Shown: positions 1 to 7,005, counted from the stretch's first letter. The stretch: DNA of 14,287 nucleotides from JBLHKE01 sp047619485 (GCA_047619485.1 JBLHKE010000107.1:1-14287), one strand, 5' to 3'. The notes: a model not told the origin generated them from the letters alone. Numbers and translations are program-made.

Positions 1-2849
1 GCCGGATAACTGTCGGTGGTGCCCTGGCGGATGGTGCCGCGCTCGCGTGCGGGGAGGCCGATGAACTTGCTGGTACCGCTGATTTTCTTGCGTTCGCCAT
101 CGCCGCCATTGTCGGCCCAGTTGCCCTCGTCGCCGTTGGCCGGGCCTGGTTTGTCACCAGGCTTCTGACCCTCACCGGGTTTGCCTTCTCCTTCGCCCTC
201 GGCGGGTTGTCCGGGTGGGGCGGAGGCCTGTTGCTCGGATGGGGCAGGGGCGCTGAGGCCTGCTTGTGCCAATGTTAGGGCAGCAGAGGCCTCGGCTAGT
301 GCCTGCTGGGCGGCGGCGGCGCTGGATTCGGCCGGCGCGGCGTTTTCGGCGGCGGCCTCGGCGGTCGACTCAGCCAGTGCCTGCTGGGCGTTTTCTAGCG
401 CCTGTTCAACTCCGGCTGGCAGGGCTCCCTCGGTCCCGGCGGTGAACGGGCTGATTGTATTGGCGGCCTCGGAGAGGGGTTTCGCCGCCTCGGAGATTTG
501 GTCGCCAGCGATCTGTTCGAGCCCTTCGGAGACCTGTTCTTGCGCATTCGCGATCGCCTGTTCCAGCGCGGAGAAATCGGCCTCCGGACTACTCGGTTGG
601 CCGAGGGCTTCGGCGAGTTCCTCACGCCGTTGCTCGAGCGAATCCTTGGCGGCGTTCAAGTCTTCAAGTGCCTCCGCCTGTGGTTTCTGGGCATCCTGTG
701 GCTGGTTCTGGGCAAGCGCCTCGCTGGCCTGTGCCTGATCTTGCGAGGCCTCGCTGATCTGCGGGTTGGCCGCCTCCTCACCGAGTTCGGCGGTCTTCTC
801 CTGCAGGTCGGATTGTTGTTCTGCTAGTGACTGGCTGTCGGGGCTCGACTGGTTGGTGTCGGTCTGCAGGTCTTGCTGCTCCTCGATGATCGGGTTGAGT
901 TTCTCGAGGGTGTCATCGATGGCGGCTAGCTCGGCCTTGGCCTCCTGTAGCGCTTTGAGCTCGTCCTGGATCTTCTCCGCGGCCTGCGCGAGGGCGTCGC
1001 TGGCGGCCTGCTGCTCGTTGGCGGGGGATTCGTTGGCGGCGATCTGTTCGCTGGCGGCCTGCATCTGTTCGGCGGCGTCTGCTAGGTCGCTAGCGGCTTC
1101 AGGCGCGACCTTGGCGGCTTCCTGCTGCGCCTGGCTGGTGAGGTTTTCCAAGGCGTCTTGCGGTGCCTGGTGTTGCTCGGCGCTCGCCTGGAGTTCCTCC
1201 TGCTTCTTCTGCAGGTCCTGGACTTTCTCAAGTAATTCGGCGAGTTGCTCGGCTTTGTCGGGCTGGGTTTCACCCTCGGTGTCGGGCCCGACTTCACTGG
1301 CGAGCTGCGCCTCCTCCAGCTGGGCGAGGACGGTTTCCTGCGCGCTTTCTAGTTTCGCCAGGGCATCCCGCTCGGGAGGTAGGGCGCTGGCCTTTTTCTT
1401 CTCTGGGCTCTTGTTGGAACCAAGTTCGGCGCGAGCCTCTTGCATGGCGGCGACCGATTGCTCGAGCTGCGCGGCTGCCTCCGGTGAGACGTCGGCCAGC
1501 TGCGCTTTCAGGAAGTCAGTTTTGTCGACGGTTTCCCCCTGGTCTTTCTGGACGTCGAATACGGCCATCTCGGCGGCTTCTTCGACACTTGGCAGTTTGA
1601 GTTGCTTGCGGGTTTCTTCGACCGCGCGGTCGAGGTTTTTTTGCGCGTTTTCGATCGATCGATCGCGCACCTGCTTTTGTTTGGCGACCCGTTTTTCCGC
1701 CGATTGGGTCTGCTGCTCCTGATTACGCTGCTGTTGTGCGAGGGCGCGCTCGCTTTGCGTGATGGCTTTTTCGTCACCGCGCTCCTTGGCCTGTTCGAAT
1801 GACTCCTCGGCCTCGGCGACTTGAGTGGCGGCCTGCTCTTTGGTCTTTTCGAGTTGTGCCTCGTCGCGTTTGATCGCCTCCTCGGCGCGCTCCTTTGCCT
1901 TGTCCATCTGCTCCTGCGCAGACTGGACGCGCTTGCTTGCGAAGATGGCTTTCTCGCCGGGGATCTCGGGGCGCTGGTCGAGTTTCTCGGTCTTCTCGAT
2001 GACCTCTTTCTCAGCGGCGATGAGGGCTTCGATCTCTGCGGCTGCCTCGACGAGTTTGTTGGTCTTGTCTTTTTCGGACTGGAGGAGATCGGCGAGTTGC
2101 CAGAGCGTGTCGCGTGCGTTCTTTTCACCGCCTGCGGCGCTCATGAGCTTGCCGGCCTCGAGCTCGGCGGTAGCGGAGGCGAGTAGCCCGGGGAGGTCGC
2201 GCTCGGTGCTGAGAGCCATTCCGCGCGTCGGCCGGTCATCTTTGCCGCCACTGCTGGCGAGCCCTTCGAGGCGTTTGAGGATGTGTTTGATCTCGTCGCG
2301 GATGGAGGTCTGCTCTGAGGCCTGGAGTTGGACAGAAATTTTTTGTGAAGTGTTAGGGCTATTGCTCTGTCGCGAGGTAGCACTTAGGATTGCGAGCGCC
2401 TCGTGGAGGTTAGTCGATTGCCGGTCGCCAAGTTCCCGGATCAACCTGGCGATCTTGTCGAGGGCCAGCTGGCGTTGGTATTCTAGTAGCACCTGGCGCA
2501 GCTGGACGATGACCGCCTTCTGCCCGGTGTAGGCGCGCACGATTTTGGTGGACGTGGCTTCCGGCGCGGCGCTGCGGGCGTCTTGGAGGAGCTGGACGAT
2601 CCCCGCCATCTGCTTCGCTGAGAGTTTGTCGAGGACCGATTGAATCCCGGTGAGGATGTCGACGTCTTGCCCGGTGATGCCGTTGCGCTCGAATTCCTGA
2701 ACCAGTCCGGAAAGCTGTGCACTGGCGCGAGCCGTTGCCTCGCGGATGTGTTCTTGCTTGGTCTCCTGCCGCTGCAGACCGGGGTCTTCGGCGCTTGCGC
2801 TTAGCGTGGTGAGGAACAGGGTGGCGAGAATCGCTTGGAGAAATTTCAT
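1..2849 (-). CDS. Exported giant coiled-coil protein, 3' end beyond the left edge
   Basis: An uninterrupted minus-strand frame runs from ATG (2849-2847) to the window edge, 949 codons without a stop. I checked the tta/cta/tca triplets of this frame and found none in phase. Residues 1-20 (MKFLQAILATLFLTTLSASA) form a Sec signal peptide with an Ala-X-Ala site before Glu21-Asp22. The rest is almost entirely helical and rich in Ala, Glu, Gln and Lys, with coiled-coil heptads through about residues 230-880. A Gly/Pro/Glu-rich linker (EGEGEGKPGEGQKPGDKPG) follows, then a short C-terminal motif, LPARERGTIRQGTTDSYP. This motif recalls the 'P-x-RE-x-x-I-x-QS-x-x-x-x-YP' tails I associate with large PVC-group exoproteins, so the end is probably close. 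Function is unknown; a periplasmic structural or scaffolding role is inference. Plus-strand and other minus-strand frames here are Ser/Arg/Pro-rich shadows. No Shine-Dalgarno is seen; a TAGAAT-like -10 lies at 2864-2869. Confidence 0.88.
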   Translation of the reverse strand, partial: MKFLQAILATLFLTTLSASAEDPGLQRQETKQEHIREATARASAQLSGLVQEFERNGITGQDVDILTGIQSVLDKLSAKQMAGIVQLLQDARSAAPEATSTKIVRAYTGQKAVIVQLRQVLLEYQRQLALDKIARLIRELGDRQSTNLHEALAILSATSRQSNSPNTSQKISVQLQASEQTSIRDEIKHILKRLEGLASSGGKDDRPTRGMALSTERDLPGLLASATAELEAGKLMSAAGGEKNARDTLWQLADLLQSEKDKTNKLVEAAAEIEALIAAEKEVIEKTEKLDQRPEIPGEKAIFASKRVQSAQEQMDKAKERAEEAIKRDEAQLEKTKEQAATQVAEAEESFEQAKERGDEKAITQSERALAQQQRNQEQQTQSAEKRVAKQKQVRDRSIENAQKNLDRAVEETRKQLKLPSVEEAAEMAVFDVQKDQGETVDKTDFLKAQLADVSPEAAAQLEQSVAAMQEARAELGSNKSPEKKKASALPPERDALAKLESAQETVLAQLEEAQLASEVGPDTEGETQPDKAEQLAELLEKVQDLQKKQEELQASAEQHQAPQDALENLTSQAQQEAAKVAPEAASDLADAAEQMQAASEQIAANESPANEQQAASDALAQAAEKIQDELKALQEAKAELAAIDDTLEKLNPIIEEQQDLQTDTNQSSPDSQSLAEQQSDLQEKTAELGEEAANPQISEASQDQAQASEALAQNQPQDAQKPQAEALEDLNAAKDSLEQRREELAEALGQPSSPEADFSALEQAIANAQEQVSEGLEQIAGDQISEAAKPLSEAANTISPFTAGTEGALPAGVEQALENAQQALAESTAEAAAENAAPAESSAAAAQQALAEASAALTLAQAGLSAPAPSEQQASAPPGQPAEGEGEGKPGEGQKPGDKPGPANGDEGNWADNGGDGERKKISGTSKFIGLPARERGTIRQGTTDSYP

Positions 2850-3002
2850 CGGATGCGAGGGAGATTCTAGCTTGTGGAGAGGTATTTTGAAAGGGAAAGA
2901 GCGGCTTGGTTGTAAAGGGGTTTGGGGCGTTAATGTTGGGGTGAAGGTTAAAGTTGGTATTGGAGACAGCCTGTTGGGAGCGGTGGGTTCGAGGATGGTG
3001 GG

Positions 3003-3103
3003 GGGCACTCCTGCACGCTGAGCTGGTTCATCGGGCAGGAGTGCCCGATTTACGCACGTGTCGCGCTGCGCGCCGACTTTCGGGCAGACAAGAGTGTCCG
3101 CCC
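3003..3103. repeat. Two-hairpin structured repeat in the divergent intergenic region
   Basis: Two inverted repeats lie close together. The first is a perfect 12-bp pair, GGGCACTCCTGC (3003-3014) with GCAGGAGTGCCC (3035-3046), around a 20-nt loop. The second is a 9-bp pair with one mismatch, GGGCAGACA (3082-3090) and TGTCCGCCC (3095-3103), around the tetraloop AGAG. A small CGCG-CTG-CGCG stem sits between them (3062-3072). The block lies between the divergent starts at 2849 and 3122. It resembles dispersed REP-like palindromes, but only one copy is present in this window, so dispersal is inference. Confidence 0.6.
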
Positions 3104-3121
3104 TGCGGATCGGGGATTGCT

Positions 3122-3829
3122 ATGCGCGCTGGCTCCGCTAGAATCATTCTGATGATCCTTCGTTGTTGTTTTTTGCCACTGATCCTGTTGTTGTCGGGCT
3201 GCTGTAAGTTCGAGCCCGAGCCGCACTGGGAGGCGCTTTTTGATGGCAAGACGCTCGATGGCTGGGAGGTGACGGATTACATCGCGTCGCGCGGTGCGGA
3301 CGTGAAGGAGGGTGGGGTGATCGAAATCCGGCCGGGCGAACCTCTCGGAGGTATCCGCTGGGTCGGGGAAGACCTGCCGGTGGTCGATTATGAGATCGAA
3401 CTGGAGGCGCGCCGGGTCGAGGGCGATGACTTCTTCTGCTGCTTTACTTTCCCTTACAAGGAGATGCATGCTTCGTTCGTGGTCGGCGGCTGGGGTGGGG
3501 CGCTGACAGGAATTTCGAACGTTGGCGGCTACGATGCGTCAGAGAACTCGACGATGAGCATCGGCAATTTCGAAAACGGCACTTGGTACACTATCCGCCT
3601 ACGCGCTACAGGCGATCGCATCGAGACCTGGATCGACGGCGAGCCCTCGGTGAACCTGCGCACGACAGGCCAGAGGATCGAGATGCGCTTCGGCGAGATC
3701 GAGGAGTCGGTGCCGATGGGCGTGAGCGTGTTCATGACGACTGCCGAGGTGCGCAACATCCGCCTCAAGCGACTGAAGTCAGGCGCCGCAGCGGAGAACC
3801 AAGCTGAAGACGATGGATACTATTACTAA
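3122..3829 (+). CDS. DUF1080 (3-keto-disaccharide hydrolase-type) lipoprotein
   Basis: A 235-residue protein with a lipoprotein signal: MRAGSAR, a hydrophobic stretch, then the lipobox Leu24-Ser25-Gly26-Cys27. The mature part opens with WEALFDGKTLDGWEV (residues 36-50), the hallmark start of the DUF1080/PF06439 beta-sandwich (LamG-like) domain, which spans about residues 36-225. Several members of this family act on 3-keto-glycosides, and many are secreted proteins of PVC bacteria. The domain ends with the usual strand pair (VEVRNIRLK-like, here AEVRNIRLKRL), then a charged tail ending in three tyrosines. I chose ATG 3122 because a GGGGA stretch precedes it and the signal then fits. ATG 3152 would also leave a complete lipobox. 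The frame stays open upstream to 2954, but that part runs through the hairpin repeat and looks non-coding. The stop overlaps the next gene by 17 nt, suggesting co-transcription. The substrate cannot be told from sequence. Confidence 0.82.
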   Translation: MRAGSARIILMILRCCFLPLILLLSGCCKFEPEPHWEALFDGKTLDGWEVTDYIASRGADVKEGGVIEIRPGEPLGGIRWVGEDLPVVDYEIELEARRVEGDDFFCCFTFPYKEMHASFVVGGWGGALTGISNVGGYDASENSTMSIGNFENGTWYTIRLRATGDRIETWIDGEPSVNLRTTGQRIEMRFGEIEESVPMGVSVFMTTAEVRNIRLKRLKSGAAAENQAEDDGYYY

Positions 3830-4271
3830 TATAGATAAAAGAGCGTCCGTACGGCTAGCGCTGTTGGGGTTGGTACTGCTAGTTTTCGCTGGCTGTGAAG
3901 ACCCGGAGCCGCCCGATCCAGCCGCATTGATCCCGGACTGGCGCACTTATTACAACCGCGAGGTGGGCGTCGAGTTCAAGTATCCCTACACGCTCAAGCT
4001 GGATGTCGATTCGACCGTTGACGGCCAATTCGTGGCCGAACTCCTCTGGGTTGGTAGTGAGGCACCGGTGTTCAAATTGGAGACGCGCTCGGGTAGCGTT
4101 GCCGAAGGCGGCGTCATGGTTGGCGACAAGCGTGCCTCTCAGTCAATGGTAGAAGTAGGTGGCCAGCAGGTTCAGCAGACGGTTGTCGAGCACCGCGGGC
4201 GGGTGCTGGTCTTTACCGGTAAGGGCAGCACCTTCGACAAGGTTTTGGACTCGGTGAAGTTTCTTGAGTAG
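3813..4271 (+). CDS. Small PsbP/Mog1-like lipoprotein
   Basis: A 152-residue protein. Residues 15-27 form a hydrophobic segment ending in the lipobox Phe25-Ala26-Gly27-Cys28, so it should be a membrane-anchored lipoprotein. The mature part, after an acidic Pro-rich spacer (EDPEPPDP), contains YYNREVGVEFKYPYTLKLD near residues 46-64 and ends with a strand of the type FDKVLDSVKFLE. This pattern ('...Y-x-F-x-Y-P...' at the start and '...F-x-x-I/V-L-x-S-F/V-K-F' at the end) is what small PsbP/Mog1-like alpha-beta lipoproteins show. The assignment rests on that pattern alone. It starts inside the end of the DUF1080 gene and stops 9 nt before the Tat-exported dioxygenase-like gene, so it is the middle gene of a tight operon. 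No catalytic residues are evident, and a binding or accessory role is inference. There is no strong ribosome-binding site, which fits translational coupling. Confidence 0.75.
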   Translation: MDTITNIDKRASVRLALLGLVLLVFAGCEDPEPPDPAALIPDWRTYYNREVGVEFKYPYTLKLDVDSTVDGQFVAELLWVGSEAPVFKLETRSGSVAEGGVMVGDKRASQSMVEVGGQQVQQTVVEHRGRVLVFTGKGSTFDKVLDSVKFLE

Positions 4272-4280
4272 GTTGATCGT

Positions 4281-5054
4281 ATGGACGACTACGACCGCCG
4301 TGAGTTCGTGAAGATGAGTGTCCCCGCGTTTCTCGGCGTGACTTTTGCGCTGCCTTCGATCACCGCTTTCGCCAAGGATGCCAACGCGAACCGAGGGCAC
4401 AAGCGCAGTGACGAGGTGCTCAACTGGGATGCGTTCCTGGAGAAAACCACCGCCGAGGCGAAGAAGCAACTCGACCCGAAAGTTTGGAGTGAACCGGCCT
4501 ACGTGAAGCGCGCGGCGGCGCTGGCGAAGCGGCTCAACCTGAAAGATCCCGCCGTGTTGGATTTCTTCGCCGGCTACGAGAATGCCAACCCGGAGTTCCC
4601 GGAGTTCGAGAAGATGCACCGCGAGAAGCTGTTTGAAATCTCGCTGGTGCAGTTCGACGAGGGTGAAGTCATCGCGCACCACGATCACCCGGAAATGACT
4701 GGCGTGCTGCTGTGCGGGAAGGGCAAACTGAGCGTGGAGAATTTTGACCTTCTCGAAGAGGAAGCGGAGGGGGATGGCTCCGATTGCGGTGACGAAGCAG
4801 CAGCGGAGGTGAAAGAGGACGATCGCGTGTTACTAAAACGCAGTGGCAAGGCGACCCTGAAGCGCGGTGACGTGAGCACGCTGACCTCGAAAAAGAGCAA
4901 CATCCATCGCGTTTCCGCGAAGAAATTCTGCCAGGTGATCGACCTCTTCACGCCGCCTTACGACCAGAAGCGCATCCGCGAGTCGCGCTGGTTTGAGGTG
5001 GACGACGGGGTCTTCGAAGGTCGCGAGGGCGTCTACGAGGCAAAGGTAAAATAG
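4281..5054 (+). CDS. Tat-exported PCO/ADO-family thiol dioxygenase-like cupin
   Basis: A 257-residue protein. The N-terminus has a twin-arginine signal, Asp5-Arg6-Arg7-Glu8-Phe9-Val10-Lys11, a hydrophobic stretch (residues 13-31) and a plausible cleavage after Ala31. Residues about 115-235 match the cupin core of plant cysteine oxidases and cysteamine (2-aminoethanethiol) dioxygenase. His134-Asp-His136-Pro-Glu-Met-Thr corresponds to the family's HDHPxMT motif. Asn207-Ile-His209 corresponds to the third iron-binding His, and Asp221 followed by Pro225-Pro226-Tyr227 matches the conserved Asp and PPY segment. Known members use Fe(II) and O2 to convert thiols (N-terminal Cys of proteins, cysteamine) to sulfinates and are cytosolic. 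Export by Tat, which carries folded metalloproteins, is therefore unusual. An acidic insertion with Cys169 (about residues 157-182) separates the His pair from the third His. Residues 45-115 are helical and unassigned. It lies 9 nt after the small lipoprotein gene. Confidence 0.8.
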   Translation: MDDYDRREFVKMSVPAFLGVTFALPSITAFAKDANANRGHKRSDEVLNWDAFLEKTTAEAKKQLDPKVWSEPAYVKRAAALAKRLNLKDPAVLDFFAGYENANPEFPEFEKMHREKLFEISLVQFDEGEVIAHHDHPEMTGVLLCGKGKLSVENFDLLEEEAEGDGSDCGDEAAAEVKEDDRVLLKRSGKATLKRGDVSTLTSKKSNIHRVSAKKFCQVIDLFTPPYDQKRIRESRWFEVDDGVFEGREGVYEAKVK

Positions 5055-5080
5055 CTTCTGGGAGGGTGATAGAGAAACCC

Positions 5081-5108
5081 TCGACAAGCGCGATACCCGG
5101 CCTAGATT
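5081..5108 (+). promoter_or_regulatory. Possible promoter for the caspase-like gene
   Basis: TCGACA (5081-5086) and TAGATT (5103-5108) are separated by 16 nt, a sigma70-like arrangement. The -10 box would end only 9 nt before ATG 5118, giving a leaderless or nearly leaderless transcript. This fits the absence of a ribosome-binding site. It is a pattern match only. Confidence 0.35.
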
Positions 5109-5117
5109 TTGCCCACC

Positions 5118-5840
5118 ATGAAGATTCGACACCTCTGGCTCCTCCTCCTTTTCTCCATGATCGCCAGTCCGCTCAGCGCCTCTGCGGCTGAGGGCGAGCA
5201 CATTTTTGTCAGCGGTGGACCCGCGCTGCGCGGGTGGGAAAACCTCCGCAAGAATACCGACCAACACGACCGGTTTTGGCACAATTTCGTCCGCAAGGCC
5301 AAGTGGCGCATGGTGGATGTATTGAAAGAGGAGGGACCCAACACGCAGCTTACCTGGCTCGTCTACAAACCCGCCTACGAGCGCCGTGCAAAGGAGGAAG
5401 GACGGCCGCTGGTGGAGTGGGTCGAGTCGGTCATCGGATACTTTAAAGAGACGCACGAGAAGGACGTCAAGCTGGTCTGGTACAATTCCGGTGACGACAT
5501 CATCCGCTACATCAACAGCGGCAAGAGCCGCCGCAAGAACAAGGTCGTGATGTTCGAGTACTTCGGCCACTCCAACCGTCACGCTTTCCTGCTCGACTAC
5601 AGCAGTGCGGTGATGGGGGCATCCAAAGCGTGGCTTCACGAGAATGACCTCAGCAAGATCAAGCGTAGCGCGTTCGCCAGAGATGCTTTCTGTCGTAGTT
5701 TTGGCTGCCACACCGGTGAGAGCATGAGCAAGGCTTGGAATAAAGCCACCGGCGTCCGCATGTGGGGCGTGCAGGGAAAGACCGACTACTCCGACGAGCG
5801 CACCGTCAAAGTATCGCCCGGCGGGCATTGGAAATACTAG
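5118..5840 (+). CDS. Secreted protein with possible caspase-type His/Cys pair
   Basis: A 240-residue protein starting at ATG 5118; a TTG at 5109 is in frame but adds only three residues and has no support. Residues 1-23 are a Sec signal peptide with cleavage after SASA. I do not recognise a named family. The C-terminal half has two features of clan CD (caspase-hemoglobinase fold) cysteine peptidases. One is a hydrophobic strand VVMFEYF ending in Gly150-His151-Ser152. The other is a strand leading to Gly196-Cys197-His198-Thr199-Gly200, 46 residues later, a spacing close to that of caspase His-Cys dyads. After the Cys come a helix (ESMSKAWNKATG) and a strand (VRMWGVQGKTDY), as expected for that fold. 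Peptidase activity is inference; it may be inactive or another fold. It follows the dioxygenase-like gene by 63 nt and may have its own promoter. Confidence 0.75.
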   Translation: MKIRHLWLLLLFSMIASPLSASAAEGEHIFVSGGPALRGWENLRKNTDQHDRFWHNFVRKAKWRMVDVLKEEGPNTQLTWLVYKPAYERRAKEEGRPLVEWVESVIGYFKETHEKDVKLVWYNSGDDIIRYINSGKSRRKNKVVMFEYFGHSNRHAFLLDYSSAVMGASKAWLHENDLSKIKRSAFARDAFCRSFGCHTGESMSKAWNKATGVRMWGVQGKTDYSDERTVKVSPGGHWKY

Positions 5841-5850
5841 CTCCTGCGGC

Positions 5851-5980
5851 GGTGAAAAGTGGGAAGGTGAAAGGTGAAACGTGCAAAAAGTCCTTGCGGG
5901 GCAGCTGTTGCCGACTCACAAGAACCCGGAGCACATAGCGCAATTCTACCTTTTACTTTTCACCCTCCCACCTTTTACTT
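5851..5980. repeat. Long imperfect inverted repeat upstream of bioB
   Basis: The left arm (about 5851-5882) is made of GGTGAAA-type units: GGTGAAAAGT, GGGAAGGTGAAA, GGTGAAAC. The right arm (about 5948-5979) is its imperfect reverse complement. Reading both as stem halves, about 25 of 32 positions pair, and four of the mismatches would be G-U pairs in RNA. GTGC (5881-5884) and GCAC (5931-5934) could add pairs inside the loop, which is about 66 nt long. The element fills the space between the stop at 5840 and the bioB start at 5989. Purine-rich units of this kind look like a small mobile or REP-like element, which is inference. Confidence 0.6.
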
Positions 5981-5988
5981 CATCGCAG

Positions 5989-6984
5989 ATGAACTACGAC
6001 CAGCTCAGCGAACTCTACCACCAACCTTTTTTCGAACTCCTCAAGCAGGGGCGCTCCACCCACGAGGCCAACTGGCCAGTAAACGAGGTGCAGCTCTGCA
6101 CCCTGCTCAGCATCAAGACAGGCGGATGCAGCGAGGACTGCTCCTACTGCGCGCAGAGCGCACGTTACGACAGCGGGGTCGATTCCGAGCGGCTGATGCC
6201 CAAATGTGATATCCTCGAGCGCGCTCATGCCGCTAGGGAGAACGGCAGCACGCGCTTCTGCATGGGCGCCGCGTGGAAGGGCGTGCGCCAGGGCACCAAG
6301 CGCTTCGACCAGGTCATCGAAATTATCGAGGAGGTCGGCCAGCTGGGAATGGAGGTATGTGTGACTCTCGGCGAGCTCGGTCCGGACGAGGCCAAACGCC
6401 TGCGCGAGGCGGGCGTCACTGCCTACAACCACAACATCGATACCTCCCCGGAGCACTACCCTAACATTGTCACTACCCACACTTACCAGGATCGCCTCAA
6501 CACGATCCGCAACGTGCAGGACGCCGGCATGTCGGTGTGCAGCGGCGGCATCGTCGGGCTCGGCGAGACCATCGAGGACCGCCTGCGTATGCTGGAGGTA
6601 TTGAGCGAATTCAACCCGCAGCCGGAGAGCGTACCGATCAACAGCCTGATGCCGATGCCAGGCACGCCGCTCGAGGGAGCGGATCCAGTAGACGTGTTCG
6701 ATCTCGTGCGTCTGATCGCGGTGGCGCGAATCGCCTTGCCGAACGCCAAGGTGCGCCTCAGCGCCGGCCGCACCGGTCTGAGCCAAGAGGCGCAGACGCT
6801 GTGTTTCTTCGCCGGTGCTAACTCGATTTTCTACGGCGATAAATTGCTCACGGCTGCCAACCCACAGACCGAGAAAGACCTCGAGTTGATGGGCAAATTG
6901 AACCTCGTCCCGCAGCCATCGAATCCAGGCCTAGCGGCACCATCGGCTGCCGAGGATCGCCCGCTGGAACCGGCGAACATCTGA
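5989..6984 (+). CDS. bioB: Biotin synthase
   Basis: A 331-residue radical-SAM enzyme that inserts sulfur into dethiobiotin, the last step of biotin synthesis, in the cytoplasm. The [4Fe-4S] motif is Cys47-x3-Cys51-x2-Cys54 in GGCSEDCSYCAQSARY, the family's signature. Candidate ligands of the sacrificial [2Fe-2S] cluster are Cys91 (RFCMGAAW), Cys124 (EVCVTLGEL), Cys184 (VCSGGIVGLGE) and the Arg in VRLSAGR. YNHNIDTS, PINSLMPMPGTPL and FFAGANSIFYGDKLLT are also typical. The length agrees with the family (about 320-350 residues). I chose ATG 5989 because the frame upstream (GTG 5881) only translates the inverted repeat into an un-BioB-like extension. No ribosome-binding site is visible. No other bio genes are in the window, so it stands apart from a biotin cluster here. 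A weak hairpin follows the stop. Confidence 0.97.
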   Translation: MNYDQLSELYHQPFFELLKQGRSTHEANWPVNEVQLCTLLSIKTGGCSEDCSYCAQSARYDSGVDSERLMPKCDILERAHAARENGSTRFCMGAAWKGVRQGTKRFDQVIEIIEEVGQLGMEVCVTLGELGPDEAKRLREAGVTAYNHNIDTSPEHYPNIVTTHTYQDRLNTIRNVQDAGMSVCSGGIVGLGETIEDRLRMLEVLSEFNPQPESVPINSLMPMPGTPLEGADPVDVFDLVRLIAVARIALPNAKVRLSAGRTGLSQEAQTLCFFAGANSIFYGDKLLTAANPQTEKDLELMGKLNLVPQPSNPGLAAPSAAEDRPLEPANI

Positions 6985-6988
6985 GACA

Positions 6989-7005
6989 CTCGGCACGACG
7001 CCGAG
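6989..7005 (+). terminator. Weak hairpin after bioB
   Basis: CTCGGC (6989-6994) and GCCGAG (7000-7005) form a perfect 6-bp stem with loop ACGAC, 4 nt after the bioB stop. The following sequence (GCTATGTAGTTT) has no real T-run, so termination would be weak or factor-dependent. Confidence 0.3.

Noticed and set aside
1652..1667. CGATCGATCGATCG palindromic run
   Set aside because: It lies inside the coiled-coil coding frame and encodes an ordinary DRSIE-type segment; a short chance repeat.
181..2532. Long plus-strand open frames (for example 181-738, 766-1722, 1825-2532)
   Set aside because: They are Ser/Ala/Cys-rich shadows of the minus-strand coiled-coil gene, start without context, and show no domain or signal.
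2954..3121. Upstream extension of the DUF1080 gene
   Set aside because: It would translate the hairpin repeat and place 56 extra residues before a complete lipoprotein signal.
5881..5988. N-terminal extension of BioB from GTG 5881
   Set aside because: The extra 36 residues come from the inverted repeat and do not resemble BioB; ATG 5989 gives the usual length.
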